Positions 47,007 to 62,223 are shown, counted from the first letter of the stretch. The stretch: DNA of 64,000 nt from an uncultured Lachnospiraceae bacterium (GCA_905234595.1 CAJOID010000002.1:1-64000); one strand, 5' to 3'. Translations and numbers: made by a program. Notes: generated by a model not told the origin, from the sequence alone.

Positions 47007-48116
47007 ATGAAGATCATTTGTAATAAGTCAGAACTCTTAAACGGTGTATCGATCGTAAAAAATGCTGTTCCTTCCAAAACAACAATGTCAATACTTCAGT
47101 GTATACTGATCGATGCTGATGCTGATCAGATCAAGCTTGTCGCCAATGATATGGAGCTTGGCATAGAAACCGTTATACAGGGAAGTATAGCTGAAAAAGG
47201 AAAGATAGCTCTGGATGCGAGAATGCTCTTCGATATCATCCGTAAACTTCCTGACAGTGATATAACGATCACAACTGATGCTTCATTAAAAGCCAATATC
47301 AGCTGTGAAAAATCACAATTCAATATCATAGGAAAACCTGCCGATGAATTTCCGGTTTTAGCGCAACTTGATCATTCCGACAGCATCACATTATCACAGT
47401 ACACACTTAAGGAAGTTATCAGACAGACGATATTCTCGATATCCGATAATGATAACAGTCCGTTAATGACGGGTGAACTCTTTGATATCAATGAAGATAA
47501 CTTAAGGGTTGCTTCTCTTGACGGACATAGAATATCCATCAGGAATGTAAAGCTTAAGAATGTATATTCACCCAAAAAGGTGGTCGTACCCGGTAAGAGT
47601 CTGGGAGAGATCAGTAAGATAATAGGTGATGATACGGATAAGAATGTAAGTATATTCTTTACTCCCAATCACATCCTGTTTGAATTTGACAATACGGTAG
47701 TATTGTCAAGGCTGATTGAAGGTGAGTATTTCAATGTTGATCAGATGATAACCAAGGATTATGAGACCAAGGTTACGGTTTCCAAGAAAGATCTGTTTGA
47801 CTGTATAGACAGATCCACTCTCCTGGTAAAAGAAGGCGATAAGAGACCCATCATCGTAGATATCAGAGAAGGAAGCCTTGAATTAAAGATAAATTCCACA
47901 TTCGGAAGCATGGATGAAGAAATAGATATATCCAAAGAAGGTAAAGACATCATGATAGGTTTCAATCCCAAATTCGTGATGGATGTACTCAAAGTCATAG
48001 ATAGTGATGAGATAAATATGTATATGGTCAATCCAAAATCTCCCTGCTTTATAAGAGATGATGATGACAGTTATATATATCTTGTTCTGCCTATAAACTT
48101 TACGACTGTATCATAA
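47007..48116 (+). CDS. dnaN: DNA polymerase III beta clamp
   Basis: MKIICNKSELLNGVSIVKNAVPSKTTMSILQCILIDA; C-terminal YLVLPINFTT. Confidence 0.96.
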   Translation: MKIICNKSELLNGVSIVKNAVPSKTTMSILQCILIDADADQIKLVANDMELGIETVIQGSIAEKGKIALDARMLFDIIRKLPDSDITITTDASLKANISCEKSQFNIIGKPADEFPVLAQLDHSDSITLSQYTLKEVIRQTIFSISDNDNSPLMTGELFDINEDNLRVASLDGHRISIRNVKLKNVYSPKKVVVPGKSLGEISKIIGDDTDKNVSIFFTPNHILFEFDNTVVLSRLIEGEYFNVDQMITKDYETKVTVSKKDLFDCIDRSTLLVKEGDKRPIIVDIREGSLELKINSTFGSMDEEIDISKEGKDIMIGFNPKFVMDVLKVIDSDEINMYMVNPKSPCFIRDDDDSYIYLVLPINFTTVS

Positions 48117-48124
48117 GTCTTTTT

Positions 48125-48345
48125 ATGACAGATATAACTATAAAAGACGAATATATAAAACTTGGACAGGCACTTAAAAAATCCGGTATATCATCAAACG
48201 GTGCAGATGCCAAAATGGATATACAGGAAGGTCTGATCACGGTTAATGGTGAAATAGAACTCCGTCGGGGACGAAAGTTATACGACGGAGATGTCTTTGC
48301 TTATGACGGGGATGAATTCAGGGTTATAGCTATGAAAGGTCAGTT

Positions 48346-48349
<4 letters not shown>
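48125..48349 (+). CDS. yaaA: S4-domain RNA-binding protein (YaaA type)
   Basis: IKLGQALKKSGISSNGADAKMDIQEGLITVNGEIELRRGRKLYDGDVF, between dnaN and recF. Confidence 0.88.
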
Positions 48350-51374
<3,025 letters not shown>

Positions 51375-51402
51375 TCCCTAATCAGGCTAAGAGGATCACA
51401 CA

Positions 51403-53976
51403 ATGGATGACAGGATCTTTGATAAGATCGAAGAAGTAGACTTAAAGAAAAAAATGGAAGACTCGTACATAGATTACGCGATGAGCGTTATCGCCGCACG
51501 TGCGCTTCCTGATGTCAGAGACGGACTCAAGCCCGTGCAGCGCAGGGTTCTGTATTCGATGGTCGAGCTGAACAACGGACCCGATAAGCCGCACCGTAAA
51601 AGTGCCCGTATCGTCGGTGATACGATGGGTAAGTATCATCCCCACGGTGACAGCTCCATATACGGATCTCTGGTAAATATGGCTCAGGAATGGTCCATGA
51701 GGTATCCGCTCGTGGACGGTCACGGTAACTTCGGTTCGGTCGACGGTGACGGCGCTGCCGCCATGCGATATACGGAAGCCAGACTCAGCAAGATATCCAT
51801 GGAGATGGTTGCCGATATCAAGAAAGATACGGTCGATTTCGTGGATAACTTCGACGGTACGGAGTCGGAACCGACAGTTCTTCCGTCCAGATATCCCAAT
51901 CTGCTCGTAAACGGTACCACCGGTATAGCCGTAGGTATGGCTACCAATATTCCTCCTCATAATCTGCGAGAGGTTACTTCCGCTGTGGTCAGGATCATAG
52001 ACAACAGGGTTGAAGAGGACAGGGATACCGATATTGAGGAACTCATAGACCTGGTCAAAGCACCCGATTTTCCTACCGGCGGTATAATCCTCGGAACCAG
52101 AGGATCGGAGGAGGCATACAGAACCGGACGCGGCAAGGTCAGAGTACGTGCGGTGACAGATGTCGAGACCATGGAAAACGGCAAGACTCGTATAATCGTG
52201 ACCGAGCTTCCCTATCTGGTAAATAAGGCTAATCTGATAACGAAGATAGCGGATCTGGTCAAGATCAAAAAGATAGACGGCATCACGGATCTGCGTGATG
52301 AGTCCAGCCGTGAGGGTATGCGTATCGTCATTGAGCTCAGACGTGACGCCAATGCCAATATCATACTCAATCAGCTCTATAAACATACACAGCTGCAGGA
52401 TTCATTCGGTGTGATCATGCTGGCTCTGGTCAATAATGAGCCTAAGGTCATGAATCTGCTGGATATGCTCACATATTACCTGAAGCATCAGGAAGATGTG
52501 GTAACCCGCAGGACCAAATATGACTTAAACAAGGCTGAAGAGCGTGATCATATACTGCAGGGATTACTTATCGCTCTCGATAATATCGATGAAGTGATCC
52601 AGATCATCAGAGGAAGTGCCAATACTCAGGAAGCCAAGGATAACCTGATGGCCAGATTCGGGCTGACCGATCCGCAGGCGCAGGCAATCGTGGATATGAG
52701 GCTGCGTGCTCTGACAGGACTGGAACGGGAGAAGATAGAGACCGAGCATCAGGAACTGATCAAGCTGATCGCCGAACTCAAGGCTATATTGGGAGATGAG
52801 AAGCTGCTGCTTGGCGTGATCAAGAAGGAACTCATGGAAGTAGCCGATAAATTCGGTGACGACCGCCGTTCACAGATAGGATATGATGTCTATGACATCA
52901 ATATGGAAGATCTCATACCCAATGAGAATACCGTCATAGCGATGACCAATGTCGGATATATCAAGCGAATGACCGTGGATAACTTCAAATCACAGCATCG
53001 CGGCGGCAAGGGGATCAAGGGTATGTCGATCATAGAAGATGACTATATCGAAGACCTGCTGATGACGACTACACACCATGATGTGATATTCTTTACGAAT
53101 TTCGGCAGATGTTACAGATTACGGGCATATCAGATACCCGAATCCGGACGTACATCCAGAGGTACTGCGATAGTTAACCTGCTTCAGCTGTCTCCGGATG
53201 AGAAGATCACGGCCATGATCCCGATCCCGATGCCGGTCACAGAGGATGATTTCAATAAATCTCTCTTCATGGTTACCAAGACAGGTATCATCAAGAAGAC
53301 CAGTATCGAAGAATTTGCACATATCAGAAAAGGCGGTATCATCGCCATGAACTTAAAAGACGATGATGAACTGATAGAAGTTAAGCTCACCGTACCCGAT
53401 AATGAGATCTTCATGGTCACTAAGAACGGTATGTGCATACATTTCAAGGAATCGGATGTCAGAAATACCGGAAGAAACACCATGGGTGTCAAGGGTATGA
53501 ATCTTGACTATGATGATGAGATAGTCGGTATGCAGTTAAATACCCAGGGTGGCAGCCTGCTGATCGCTTCCGAGAACGGTATGGGTAAACGTACCAATAT
53601 CAACGAGTTCACCCTGCAGAAACGTGGCGGCAAAGGTCTTAAATGCTACAAGATCACAGAAAAGACCGGCTATGTGGTAGGTGTTAAGGCCGTCAATGAC
53701 GATCATGAGCTGATGCTCATTACCAGTGCGGGTACCATTATCCAGATACGTATGGAAGATATCAATACTCTCGGACGTATCACTTCAGGTGTTAAACTGA
53801 TCAATCTGGATGATGATATCAAGGTGGTCAAGATCGCCAAGGTCAGAGAGAAAGTCAGCGACGGTTCCAAGGAATATGATGAAGTCGAGGATGCCATGGA
53901 GGATATCCCCGAAAACGACGGTCAGTATGATGACGAAGAAGAAGTGACACTGCCTGTTGAGGAGTCTGAAGACTGA
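51403..53976 (+). CDS. gyrA: DNA gyrase subunit A
   Basis: [47 protein letters not shown]; acidic C-terminal tail. Confidence 0.98.
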   Translation: MDDRIFDKIEEVDLKKKMEDSYIDYAMSVIAARALPDVRDGLKPVQRRVLYSMVELNNGPDKPHRKSARIVGDTMGKYHPHGDSSIYGSLVNMAQEWSMRYPLVDGHGNFGSVDGDGAAAMRYTEARLSKISMEMVADIKKDTVDFVDNFDGTESEPTVLPSRYPNLLVNGTTGIAVGMATNIPPHNLREVTSAVVRIIDNRVEEDRDTDIEELIDLVKAPDFPTGGIILGTRGSEEAYRTGRGKVRVRAVTDVETMENGKTRIIVTELPYLVNKANLITKIADLVKIKKIDGITDLRDESSREGMRIVIELRRDANANIILNQLYKHTQLQDSFGVIMLALVNNEPKVMNLLDMLTYYLKHQEDVVTRRTKYDLNKAEERDHILQGLLIALDNIDEVIQIIRGSANTQEAKDNLMARFGLTDPQAQAIVDMRLRALTGLEREKIETEHQELIKLIAELKAILGDEKLLLGVIKKELMEVADKFGDDRRSQIGYDVYDINMEDLIPNENTVIAMTNVGYIKRMTVDNFKSQHRGGKGIKGMSIIEDDYIEDLLMTTTHHDVIFFTNFGRCYRLRAYQIPESGRTSRGTAIVNLLQLSPDEKITAMIPIPMPVTEDDFNKSLFMVTKTGIIKKTSIEEFAHIRKGGIIAMNLKDDDELIEVKLTVPDNEIFMVTKNGMCIHFKESDVRNTGRNTMGVKGMNLDYDDEIVGMQLNTQGGSLLIASENGMGKRTNINEFTLQKRGGKGLKCYKITEKTGYVVGVKAVNDDHELMLITSAGTIIQIRMEDINTLGRITSGVKLINLDDDIKVVKIAKVREKVSDGSKEYDEVEDAMEDIPENDGQYDDEEEVTLPVEESED

Positions 53977-54081
53977 TATTTAAGTCTGTGTCAGTGTATA
54001 TTAACGGTTGCCCTGTCGATATATTTTCGGCAGGGTTTACTATGAGCAAATTATTTCTCTTAAAAGAAAGAAGGTGAGATC

Positions 54082-55296
54082 ATGGAAGCATATTCCATAC
54101 TCAGAGATCTTGCGATAATCATCATAGCGGCGAAATTCTTCGGAATTGTGGCCAGAAAACTCAAGGCACCGCAGGTCGTTGGAGAAATAGTAGCCGGTCT
54201 TCTGATAGGCCCCGGCGTACTCGGCATCGTATCACAGACGGATTTTCTGGCACAGATGGCGGAGATAGGTGTTATCCTGCTCATGTTCTCAGCCGGTCTG
54301 GAGACTGACTTAAAGCAGCTTATCAAGATCGGACCCAAGGCAGCACTTATCGCGACAGCCGGAGTATTTGTTCCTCTCGTGGGCGGAACTCTGTTATATA
54401 TGGGCTTCTACGGAATGGCCCCCTGGGGTTCCGATGAGTTCTATAAAGCAGTGTTCATCGGAACGATCATGACGGCAACCAGTGTGAGCATCACCGTACA
54501 GGCCCTTAAGGAGATGGGCAAGCTTTCGGATGAGGTGGGTACTACGATAGTAAGCGCCGCCATCATAGATGACGTCATAGGCATAGTGGTACTGACCATA
54601 GTCATCGGTTTTAAGAATCCGGAAACAGGTATCGGCACGGTCTTGCTCTCTACAGTCGCATTTTTTGCTCTCGCAGTGGGAGTCGGATTTATCTGCTATA
54701 AGGTATTTGCCTGGGTGGACAGGAAATACCCCCATACGAGACGTATTCCGATAGCTGCACTGGCCCTGTGCTTTACTTTGGCTTATGTGGCTGAAGAAGT
54801 GTTCGGAATAGCTGATATCACGGGTGCATATGTTGCCGGTATCATCCTGTGTTCCATCCAGGATTCGCATTATGTGGATGAAAAAGTGGATATCAACTCA
54901 TATATGATGTTCGGTCCGATATTTTTTGCCAGCATCGGTATCAAGACCAATCTGGATAATATGAACATGCAGATCCTGTGGTTTTCTCTGGGGTTCGTCG
55001 CAGTGGCCATATTGTGTAAGATCATCGGCTGTGGGCTGATGGGATTAGGATGCGGCTTCTCCGGACATGATTCACTGAAGATAGGCGTAGGTATGATGAC
55101 AAGAGGTGAGGTGGCTCTGATCGTCGCTCAGAAGGGTCTTGCCGAAGGATTCATAACTTCGGTCTATTTCACATCCGTAATATTGCTTATAATAGTATCA
55201 TCGATATGTACCCCGATAATACTTAAATTCCTGTATTCCAAAGACCCCGCACCTGAGGTGAATTACAGCGTAGTGCGCAGAAAGGGCGATAAATAA
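54082..55296 (+). CDS. CPA2-type cation:proton antiporter
   Basis: FFGIVARKLKAPQVVGEIVAGLLIGPGVLG; AGLETDLKQL; multi-TM. Confidence 0.9.
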   Translation: MEAYSILRDLAIIIIAAKFFGIVARKLKAPQVVGEIVAGLLIGPGVLGIVSQTDFLAQMAEIGVILLMFSAGLETDLKQLIKIGPKAALIATAGVFVPLVGGTLLYMGFYGMAPWGSDEFYKAVFIGTIMTATSVSITVQALKEMGKLSDEVGTTIVSAAIIDDVIGIVVLTIVIGFKNPETGIGTVLLSTVAFFALAVGVGFICYKVFAWVDRKYPHTRRIPIAALALCFTLAYVAEEVFGIADITGAYVAGIILCSIQDSHYVDEKVDINSYMMFGPIFFASIGIKTNLDNMNMQILWFSLGFVAVAILCKIIGCGLMGLGCGFSGHDSLKIGVGMMTRGEVALIVAQKGLAEGFITSVYFTSVILLIIVSSICTPIILKFLYSKDPAPEVNYSVVRRKGDK

Positions 55297-56366
55297 TGGA
55301 TCATAAGATAGTCCTTACCGGCGGTGGTACGGCCGGTCATGTAACACCTAACCTGGCGCTGCTGCCTTCTCTTAGAGCTGCCGGATTCGAAGCTACCTAT
55401 ATAGGATCTGTGGACGGTATAGAGAAGGGACTGGCCGAAGATGCCGGTCTCACATATTACGGTATAGCAGTAGGCAAGCTCAGACGGTATTTTGATCCGA
55501 AGAATTTCTCGGATCCGTTCAGGGTCATCAAGGGATTTTTCCAGGCCAGAAAGATCTTAAAGGATATACGTCCGGATGTCGTTTTTTCCAAGGGAGGATT
55601 CGTGGCAGTGCCTGTAGTCAGGGCCGCTGCATCTCTTAAGATTCCCTGCATAATCCATGAATCCGATATCACACCCGGTCTGGCTAACAGGCTTTGTATT
55701 CCGGCTGCGGATATAGTCTGCTGTAATTTCCCGGAGACATTTGACCTGATACCGCCCGAGAAGGCGCATCTGACGGGATCGCCGATCAGGGACGAGCTTT
55801 TCAGGGGAGACCGTGAAGCCGGGCGCAGGTTTGTGGGATTTACCGATGATAAACCGGTGATCATGGTCATAGGAGGAAGTCAGGGATCGGCTGCGATCAA
55901 CGGAGCGATCCGCGATTCACTGACAGAACTGCTGAAGGACTTCAATATCGTGCATCTGACAGGAAAGGACAAGATGGACAATATGCTCCTGACCGTGGAC
56001 GGATATAAGCAATACGAGTATATTACCGATGAGCTTCCGGATATATTTGCGATGGCGGATATAGTCGTATCCCGCTCGGGAGCGAATGCGATAGGTGAAC
56101 TTCTGGCACTGCATAAGCCGAATCTCCTGATTCCGCTGCCTTCGGCATCGAGCCGCGGTGATCAGATCATGAATGCCAAATCCTATGAAGATCAGGGCTT
56201 CAGCATGGTCCTGAGCGAGGAGGACATGACTTCCAAACTGCTGATATCCAAAATCCGCGAACTGTATGAGACTAAAGATAAATACATTCAGGCTATGGAG
56301 AACAGTAAGCAGAGAGATGCCATAGCTGCCATCATGGAACTGATCTTAAGCAAAGTCAAAACCTGA
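55296..56366 (+). CDS. murG: UDP-GlcNAc:lipid I GlcNAc transferase MurG
   Basis: MDHKIVLTGGGTAGHVTPNLALLPSL; IHESDITPGLANRL; GGSQGSAAIN. Confidence 0.95.
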   Translation: MDHKIVLTGGGTAGHVTPNLALLPSLRAAGFEATYIGSVDGIEKGLAEDAGLTYYGIAVGKLRRYFDPKNFSDPFRVIKGFFQARKILKDIRPDVVFSKGGFVAVPVVRAAASLKIPCIIHESDITPGLANRLCIPAADIVCCNFPETFDLIPPEKAHLTGSPIRDELFRGDREAGRRFVGFTDDKPVIMVIGGSQGSAAINGAIRDSLTELLKDFNIVHLTGKDKMDNMLLTVDGYKQYEYITDELPDIFAMADIVVSRSGANAIGELLALHKPNLLIPLPSASSRGDQIMNAKSYEDQGFSMVLSEEDMTSKLLISKIRELYETKDKYIQAMENSKQRDAIAAIMELILSKVKT

Positions 56367-56367
56367 A

Positions 56368-57882
56368 ATGCTGTTTAACTCATATATATTCATATGTATA
56401 CTGCTGCCCGTCGCATTGCTCGGATGGTATGGTTTGAATTATTTTGGACATAACCGTCTTGCAGGCATATTTCTGACGGGCATTTCTTTATGGTTTTATG
56501 CTTATTTCCACGTATCATACCTTTTTGTGATAACAGGCAGCATAGTCCTCAATTATCTCATCAGCCTGATCGTGGAGGCATACCGTAAACACGGTGATGC
56601 CGAAAACGGCGGTGTGATGAGGATCTTACTGATAATCTCGGTCGTCGCCAACCTCGGAATACTCTTTTACTTCAAATATACGGATTTTCTGATAGAGAAT
56701 ATAAACACACTCACAGGGAGGGATATTGCCCTGCGACACATACTGCTGCCGCTGGGTATCAGTTTCTTTACTTTCCAGCAGCTCTCATACGTGATCGACA
56801 GGTGCAGGGACAGGGCCCCGCATTATGATCTGATCACATATATGACGTTTGTAACGTTTTTTCCGCAGCTGATAGCCGGACCTATAGTTACATATGACGA
56901 GATGATGCCGCAGTTTGCAGATATGGGCAGACGCAGGATCGATCCCGATAATATGCGTACCGGGATCAGGTATTTCGTGATAGGCTTCGCCAAAAAGATA
57001 CTGCTCGCGGATGTGCTGGCCGGGCCCGTGAATCAGGCGTTCATAACACCGCGTGAGCTGGATACCGTAACAGTGATCATCGTGATGCTCATGTATATGT
57101 TTGAACTGTACTTTGATTTCAGCGGTTACTGTGATATGGCATCGGGCATTGCAAAGATGTTCAATATCGATCTGCCCATGAACTTCAATTCACCGTATAC
57201 AAGTGCGAATGTTAAAGAACTGTGGCAGAGATGGCATATCACTCTGTCAAGATTCTTTACGACATACGTATATATACCGCTGGGCGGGTCGAGACGCGGA
57301 TACGGACGGATGCTTACAAATGTGTTTATCGTATTCGTACTCAGCGGACTCTGGCACGGTGCGGCCTGGACCTATGTACTCTGGGGCGCGGTAAACGGTC
57401 TGCTAGTAGTATGGGATAATGCATGCCTCATAGGGGTACGGGGCTGTGAATATAAGAGGGAATGTAAACTGTATATTCCGAGGAAAGCCGGTCAGATCCT
57501 TACTTTCTGCTTCTTTTTGCTGTCATTGTGCTTCTTCAGGAGTTCGACCATACCGGATGCGCTGCACCTGATCAGATCGGTATTTGTCTTTAACTGGAAC
57601 GGCAGGCTGTTCGACATCCTGAGTTATCTAAAGACTCCGGAATTCTATGTGATTGAAGAGGCAGCAGGCATGATGTCGGCGAATATGCTCAATTACGTAC
57701 ATCTGGCATGTGCGCTTATAATGCTGGCAGTCAGCTTCATAATAATACTTAAGCCCAACTCACATGAGATCGCACCCCGTAATGACCATCCCGTCAGGGA
57801 CGGCATCCTGATGGGTATCGTGTTTGCATGGTGTTTCATATCGCTCAATCAGGTGAGTACGTTCCTGTATTTTAACTTTTAA
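56368..57882 (+). CDS. MBOAT-family O-acyltransferase
   Basis: LLPLGISFFTFQQLSYVIDRCRD; FFPQLIAGPIVTYDEM; FVLSGLWHGAAWTYVLWGAVNGL. Confidence 0.93.
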   Translation: MLFNSYIFICILLPVALLGWYGLNYFGHNRLAGIFLTGISLWFYAYFHVSYLFVITGSIVLNYLISLIVEAYRKHGDAENGGVMRILLIISVVANLGILFYFKYTDFLIENINTLTGRDIALRHILLPLGISFFTFQQLSYVIDRCRDRAPHYDLITYMTFVTFFPQLIAGPIVTYDEMMPQFADMGRRRIDPDNMRTGIRYFVIGFAKKILLADVLAGPVNQAFITPRELDTVTVIIVMLMYMFELYFDFSGYCDMASGIAKMFNIDLPMNFNSPYTSANVKELWQRWHITLSRFFTTYVYIPLGGSRRGYGRMLTNVFIVFVLSGLWHGAAWTYVLWGAVNGLLVVWDNACLIGVRGCEYKRECKLYIPRKAGQILTFCFFLLSLCFFRSSTIPDALHLIRSVFVFNWNGRLFDILSYLKTPEFYVIEEAAGMMSANMLNYVHLACALIMLAVSFIIILKPNSHEIAPRNDHPVRDGILMGIVFAWCFISLNQVSTFLYFNF

Positions 57883-57888
57883 CAGTAT

Positions 57889-58953
57889 ATGCATGCAGAA
57901 AACTCAAAGAAAAACTTCATACGCGTATTCGTAACAGCTCTCCTGGTGAGCCTGCTGATCATCGCAGGCACAGTCGTACTGTTCGATCCTTTCTATGTAT
58001 ATCACAAGCCGCTTCCCGGGCTCAAAGCAGTGCTGAACGATAAGGAATACCAGTGCACGGGTACGCTTAAGCACTTCGAATATGATGCCGTGATCGCGGG
58101 ATCCAGTGTCTGCGAGAACTTCAATAACGGCTGGTTCGATGAAAACTTTGACTGTACGTCCGTAAAAGCGATCAGATCATACGGAGCTACGGCCGATCTG
58201 ATGTATCTGCTTGATATGGCCTATGAGCACCGGGACCTTAGGTATGTATTCTACAATATCGATCCGTCCAGCCTGTATTCACCTACGGAGACTACTTATG
58301 TATCGACCGGCTGTCCGGTATATCTGTATGACGATAATCCGTTTAATGACTGGAAGTATCTGTTCAACAAGGACGTGCTGATGGAGAAGATCCCCTTCAT
58401 GCTGGCCAAATCAAGATCAGACTATGATGAAGGAGATTCATATAACTGGGCTCAGTGGAAGACTTTTCATCATCTCATGTGCATGACGATGTACGAGCGG
58501 CTGCCTGAAGTTGCTAAAATGCAGGATGATCATATGTATGATGAGCTTGCACGCAGGAATACGGCGCTGATCACCGGGATGGTGGAGGCGCATCCCGAAA
58601 CAGAGTTCATTTTCTTTTTCTCACCGTATTCTATGTGCTGGTGGGACAACGCTTACCGTAACGGAGAGCGGGATGCGGTGCTTTCTGCGGAGAGGATATG
58701 CATAGAGGAACTGACCGGATACGATAACGCGAAGGTGTATTTTTATCAGGACGATGCAGATATCATTACCGATCTGGATAACTATATGGACACGATCCAT
58801 TTCTCCAAGGATATCAATCATTATATCTGCGACAGCCTGAAAGAAGGACGAGACAGGGTCACTGCCGGCAATACAGATTCCGTGCTTGATGGAATGTATG
58901 AGCTGTCCGAGCAGATCGTAAGCGATTATATCAAAGAGTATTATCCCGACTGA
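57889..58953 (+). CDS. SGNH-like (DltD/AlgX-type) partner of the MBOAT protein
   Basis: Single N-terminal TM, AVIAGSSVCENF, C-terminal MDTIHFSKDINHYI (D-x-x-H), directly downstream of the MBOAT gene. Confidence 0.72.
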   Translation: MHAENSKKNFIRVFVTALLVSLLIIAGTVVLFDPFYVYHKPLPGLKAVLNDKEYQCTGTLKHFEYDAVIAGSSVCENFNNGWFDENFDCTSVKAIRSYGATADLMYLLDMAYEHRDLRYVFYNIDPSSLYSPTETTYVSTGCPVYLYDDNPFNDWKYLFNKDVLMEKIPFMLAKSRSDYDEGDSYNWAQWKTFHHLMCMTMYERLPEVAKMQDDHMYDELARRNTALITGMVEAHPETEFIFFFSPYSMCWWDNAYRNGERDAVLSAERICIEELTGYDNAKVYFYQDDADIITDLDNYMDTIHFSKDINHYICDSLKEGRDRVTAGNTDSVLDGMYELSEQIVSDYIKEYYPD

Positions 58954-59028
58954 TAATATTGAAGATTAGGCCTAAATTTGGTAAACTTACTACGATTGTG
59001 TAAGTATCAGTTACGCTAGGAGGACGAT

Positions 59029-60378
59029 ATGAATAAAGTAACATTTGACTACTCAAAAGCAATGAGCTTCGTAACGGAAGCCGAGATCAAAAAAATGGCT
59101 AAGACAGCCGAGAAAGCAAAGGAAACTCTGGTGTCAAAAAGCGGCGCCGGCAATGATTTTCTCGGATGGATCGACCTGCCGGAAGAATACGATAAAGAAG
59201 AGTTTGAACGTATCAAGAAAGCAGCAGAGAAGATCAAATCGGATTCGGAGGTGCTGATCGTTATCGGTATCGGCGGATCATATCTGGGTTCAAGAGCTGC
59301 CATAGAATTCCTGCGTCACAGCTTCTATAACCAGGTGGACAAGTCTATCCGCAAGACTCCCGAGATCTACTTTGCAGGTCACTGCATCGGTTCCACCTAT
59401 ATCAGGCATCTGATCGATGTGATCGGAGACCGTGATTTCTCCGTCAATGTAATATCCAAATCAGGTACAACGACCGAGCCTGCCATAGCTTTCAGGATCT
59501 TCAAGGAACTGCTTGAGAGAAAGTATGGTAAGGAAGGAGCTGCCAAGAGGATATATGCGACTACCGATAAGGCTAAGGGAGCTTTGAAGAGCCTGGCTAC
59601 CGAGGAAGGCTATGAGACATTCGTAGTGCCGGATGATGTAGGAGGACGTTTCTCGGTTCTTACGGCAGTAGGCCTGCTCCCCATCGCAGTCAGCGGAGCC
59701 AATATAGACAAGCTGATGGAAGGTGCCCGCGAAGGCAGACGTATGGCACTGGAGAACGATTTTGACGATAATGACGCAATGCAATATGCGGTTCTTCGTA
59801 ACATCATGCGTGAGAAGGGCAAGGAGATCGAGATCCTGGCAAATTACGGTCCCTGTTTCCACTATGTATGTGAGTGGTGGAAACAGCTTTACGGAGAGTC
59901 GGAAGGCAAGGACGGCAAGGGTATATTCCCTGCAAGTGTCGATCTGACCACCGACCTGCATTCCATGGGACAGTATATTCAGGACGGCAACCGTATCCTG
60001 TTTGAGACAGTTCTGATGATCGATAAGCCCCGCGAGGAGATCATCATCGGCCGTGAGAGCGTAGATCTGGACGGACTTAATTATCTGGCAGGCAAGACCG
60101 TTGATTTCGTCAACAAGTCAGCCATGATGGGAACCGTTCTGGCACATACGGACGGAGATGTACCGAACTTTGTACTTACTCTTCCCGAGGTAAATGAATA
60201 CTATCTGGGCGAGATGTTCTACATGTTTGAGTTTGCATGCGGCGTGAGCGGATATATCCTGGGTGTTAATCCTTTCAACCAGCCCGGTGTCGAGAGCTAT
60301 AAGAAGAACATGTTCGCTCTTCTCGGAAAGCCCGGATATGAGGAGCAGAGAGAGAAGCTTCAGGCCAGACTTAAGTGA
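59029..60378 (+). CDS. pgi: Glucose-6-phosphate isomerase
   Basis: [63 protein letters not shown]. Confidence 0.96.
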   Translation: MNKVTFDYSKAMSFVTEAEIKKMAKTAEKAKETLVSKSGAGNDFLGWIDLPEEYDKEEFERIKKAAEKIKSDSEVLIVIGIGGSYLGSRAAIEFLRHSFYNQVDKSIRKTPEIYFAGHCIGSTYIRHLIDVIGDRDFSVNVISKSGTTTEPAIAFRIFKELLERKYGKEGAAKRIYATTDKAKGALKSLATEEGYETFVVPDDVGGRFSVLTAVGLLPIAVSGANIDKLMEGAREGRRMALENDFDDNDAMQYAVLRNIMREKGKEIEILANYGPCFHYVCEWWKQLYGESEGKDGKGIFPASVDLTTDLHSMGQYIQDGNRILFETVLMIDKPREEIIIGRESVDLDGLNYLAGKTVDFVNKSAMMGTVLAHTDGDVPNFVLTLPEVNEYYLGEMFYMFEFACGVSGYILGVNPFNQPGVESYKKNMFALLGKPGYEEQREKLQARLK

Positions 60379-60396
60379 TCTGAGTAAAGGAATGAT

Positions 60397-62223
60397 ATGT
60401 GCGGAATAATCGGATATAACGGTAAGAAACAGGTAGAGCCTATCATCATAGATGCGCTGACGACTCTGGAATACAGAGGATACGACAGTGCCGGTATGGC
60501 TGTGACCAATTCCAAAATGAACCGGACCGATGTGTATAAATGTGCCGGAAGGGTCAAGGACCTGGAGAAGGTCTGTGAAAGCAAAACCATCGATTCCACC
60601 TGTGGTATCGGCCATACCAGATGGGCGACCCATGGCGGAGTATGTGATGCCAACGCACATCCCCATAATCAGGGTGACGTGACGGTGGTTCATAACGGTA
60701 TCATAGAGAATTACAAGGATCTCGTCGATGAGTTCAATCTGGAAGGAAGCCTCAGATCCGAGACGGATACCGAGGTAGCTGCCGCAGTTCTGAATTATTA
60801 CTACAAAGAGACACATGACCCCAAAAAAGCCATAACCAAAGCGGTTAAGCGCCTGAAGGGAACCTTTGCTTTGGTAATAATGTTCGGTGATATACCCGAT
60901 GTCATCTATTCGATCAGAAACGTGAGCCCCATAGTGGCAACCCTCAGCGAGGAGGGCGCGATGCTGGCGTCCGACCTGACCGCACTGTGCCGGTTCACCG
61001 ATCAGTATTTCGTAGTACCCGAATACACCATAGTTGAACTTCACAAGGACAGCATAGCCATGTGGACTCTGGACGGCAGGGAACTGCAGCCCGAGTACCT
61101 GACCATGAGCTGGGAGAAGAACAGCGCCGAGAAGAATGGTTATCCTTTCTATATGGAAAAGGAGATCATGGAGCAGCCCAAGGCCATCAGAGATACCATA
61201 GCCGGCAGGACCAAATCCGGTATTCCGAACTTCGAGGCAGATCAGATCCCCGATTCACTGTTCACCGATTGTGAGAGGATATGCGTGGTAGCCTGCGGTA
61301 CGGCGATGCATGCCGGCCTGGTCTTCCAGTCGCTCGTCAAGACCCGCCTGAATATGCATATTGAGGTAGAGCTGGCATCGGAATTCATGTATTCGGATCC
61401 GGTAATAGATGAGAAGACTCTCGTGATAGCGGTATCACAGTCAGGTGAGACCATCGATACGCTGGAAGCACTCAAATATGCCAGACGAAAAGGGGCCAGA
61501 AGTCTCGCGATCATCAATGTAAAGGGATCCTCCATAGCCCGTGAGAGTGACTATGTACTGTATACCAATGCCGGTCCCGAGATCGCGGTTGCAAGTACCA
61601 AAGCTTATACGACACAGCTTTCGCTGTTCTATCTGATAGTGTATAAGATGGCTCATATCAGAGGCATAATGAGTGATGATGAGGTACGAGACTGTATCCG
61701 CAGCTTAAAGAGAGTACCCGAGGTCATCGGCAGCGTGCTGGATGAGAAAAATGCTATCCACGTCATAGCCAGGGGTGTGCTCGAAGCAAAAGATCTGTTC
61801 ATGATAGGCAGAGGCCTGGATTATTCGATACTTCAGGAAGGATCGCTGAAACTCAAGGAAGTATCCTATATACATTCCGAAGCATATGCATCCGGGGAGC
61901 TTAAGCACGGTCCTATTGCCCTTATTACCGACAATACACCCGTGGTAGCCGTAGTTACGCAGACCAGACTGATGAGCAAGGAACTTTCAAACATCAGGGA
62001 GGTTAAGTCCAGGGGGGCGCAGATCGCATTGTTCATCAAGGCCGATCTGATGCAGCAGAGTACCAGGGAGTTTGATACATTCGTACTGCCGAATCTGCCG
62101 GACGAGCTGATGGTATTCCCTGCTTCGGTGGCATTGCAGCTGCTGGCGTATTACGTATCCAGCGATAAGGGATTCGATGTAGATAAGCCGAGAAATCTGG
62201 CAAAGGTCGTTACTGTTGAATAA
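60397..62223 (+). CDS. glmS: Glutamine--fructose-6-phosphate aminotransferase (isomerizing)
   Basis: MCGIIGYNGKKQVEPIIIDALTTLEYRGYDSAG; AVSQSGETIDTLEAL; C-terminal DKPRNLAKVVTVE. Confidence 0.97.
   Translation: MCGIIGYNGKKQVEPIIIDALTTLEYRGYDSAGMAVTNSKMNRTDVYKCAGRVKDLEKVCESKTIDSTCGIGHTRWATHGGVCDANAHPHNQGDVTVVHNGIIENYKDLVDEFNLEGSLRSETDTEVAAAVLNYYYKETHDPKKAITKAVKRLKGTFALVIMFGDIPDVIYSIRNVSPIVATLSEEGAMLASDLTALCRFTDQYFVVPEYTIVELHKDSIAMWTLDGRELQPEYLTMSWEKNSAEKNGYPFYMEKEIMEQPKAIRDTIAGRTKSGIPNFEADQIPDSLFTDCERICVVACGTAMHAGLVFQSLVKTRLNMHIEVELASEFMYSDPVIDEKTLVIAVSQSGETIDTLEALKYARRKGARSLAIINVKGSSIARESDYVLYTNAGPEIAVASTKAYTTQLSLFYLIVYKMAHIRGIMSDDEVRDCIRSLKRVPEVIGSVLDEKNAIHVIARGVLEAKDLFMIGRGLDYSILQEGSLKLKEVSYIHSEAYASGELKHGPIALITDNTPVVAVVTQTRLMSKELSNIREVKSRGAQIALFIKADLMQQSTREFDTFVLPNLPDELMVFPASVALQLLAYYVSSDKGFDVDKPRNLAKVVTVE

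Noticed and set aside
51442-52386. 314-aa minus-strand ORF inside gyrA
   Set aside because: Antisense to a strongly conserved gene, no SD or family resemblance; composition-driven open frame.
60379-60396. glmS ribozyme upstream of glmS
   Set aside because: Only 18 nt separate pgi and glmS, too short for a ribozyme, and no matching core was seen.
60118-61044. 308-aa minus-strand ORF across pgi/glmS
   Set aside because: Antisense to two conserved genes; no supporting signals.
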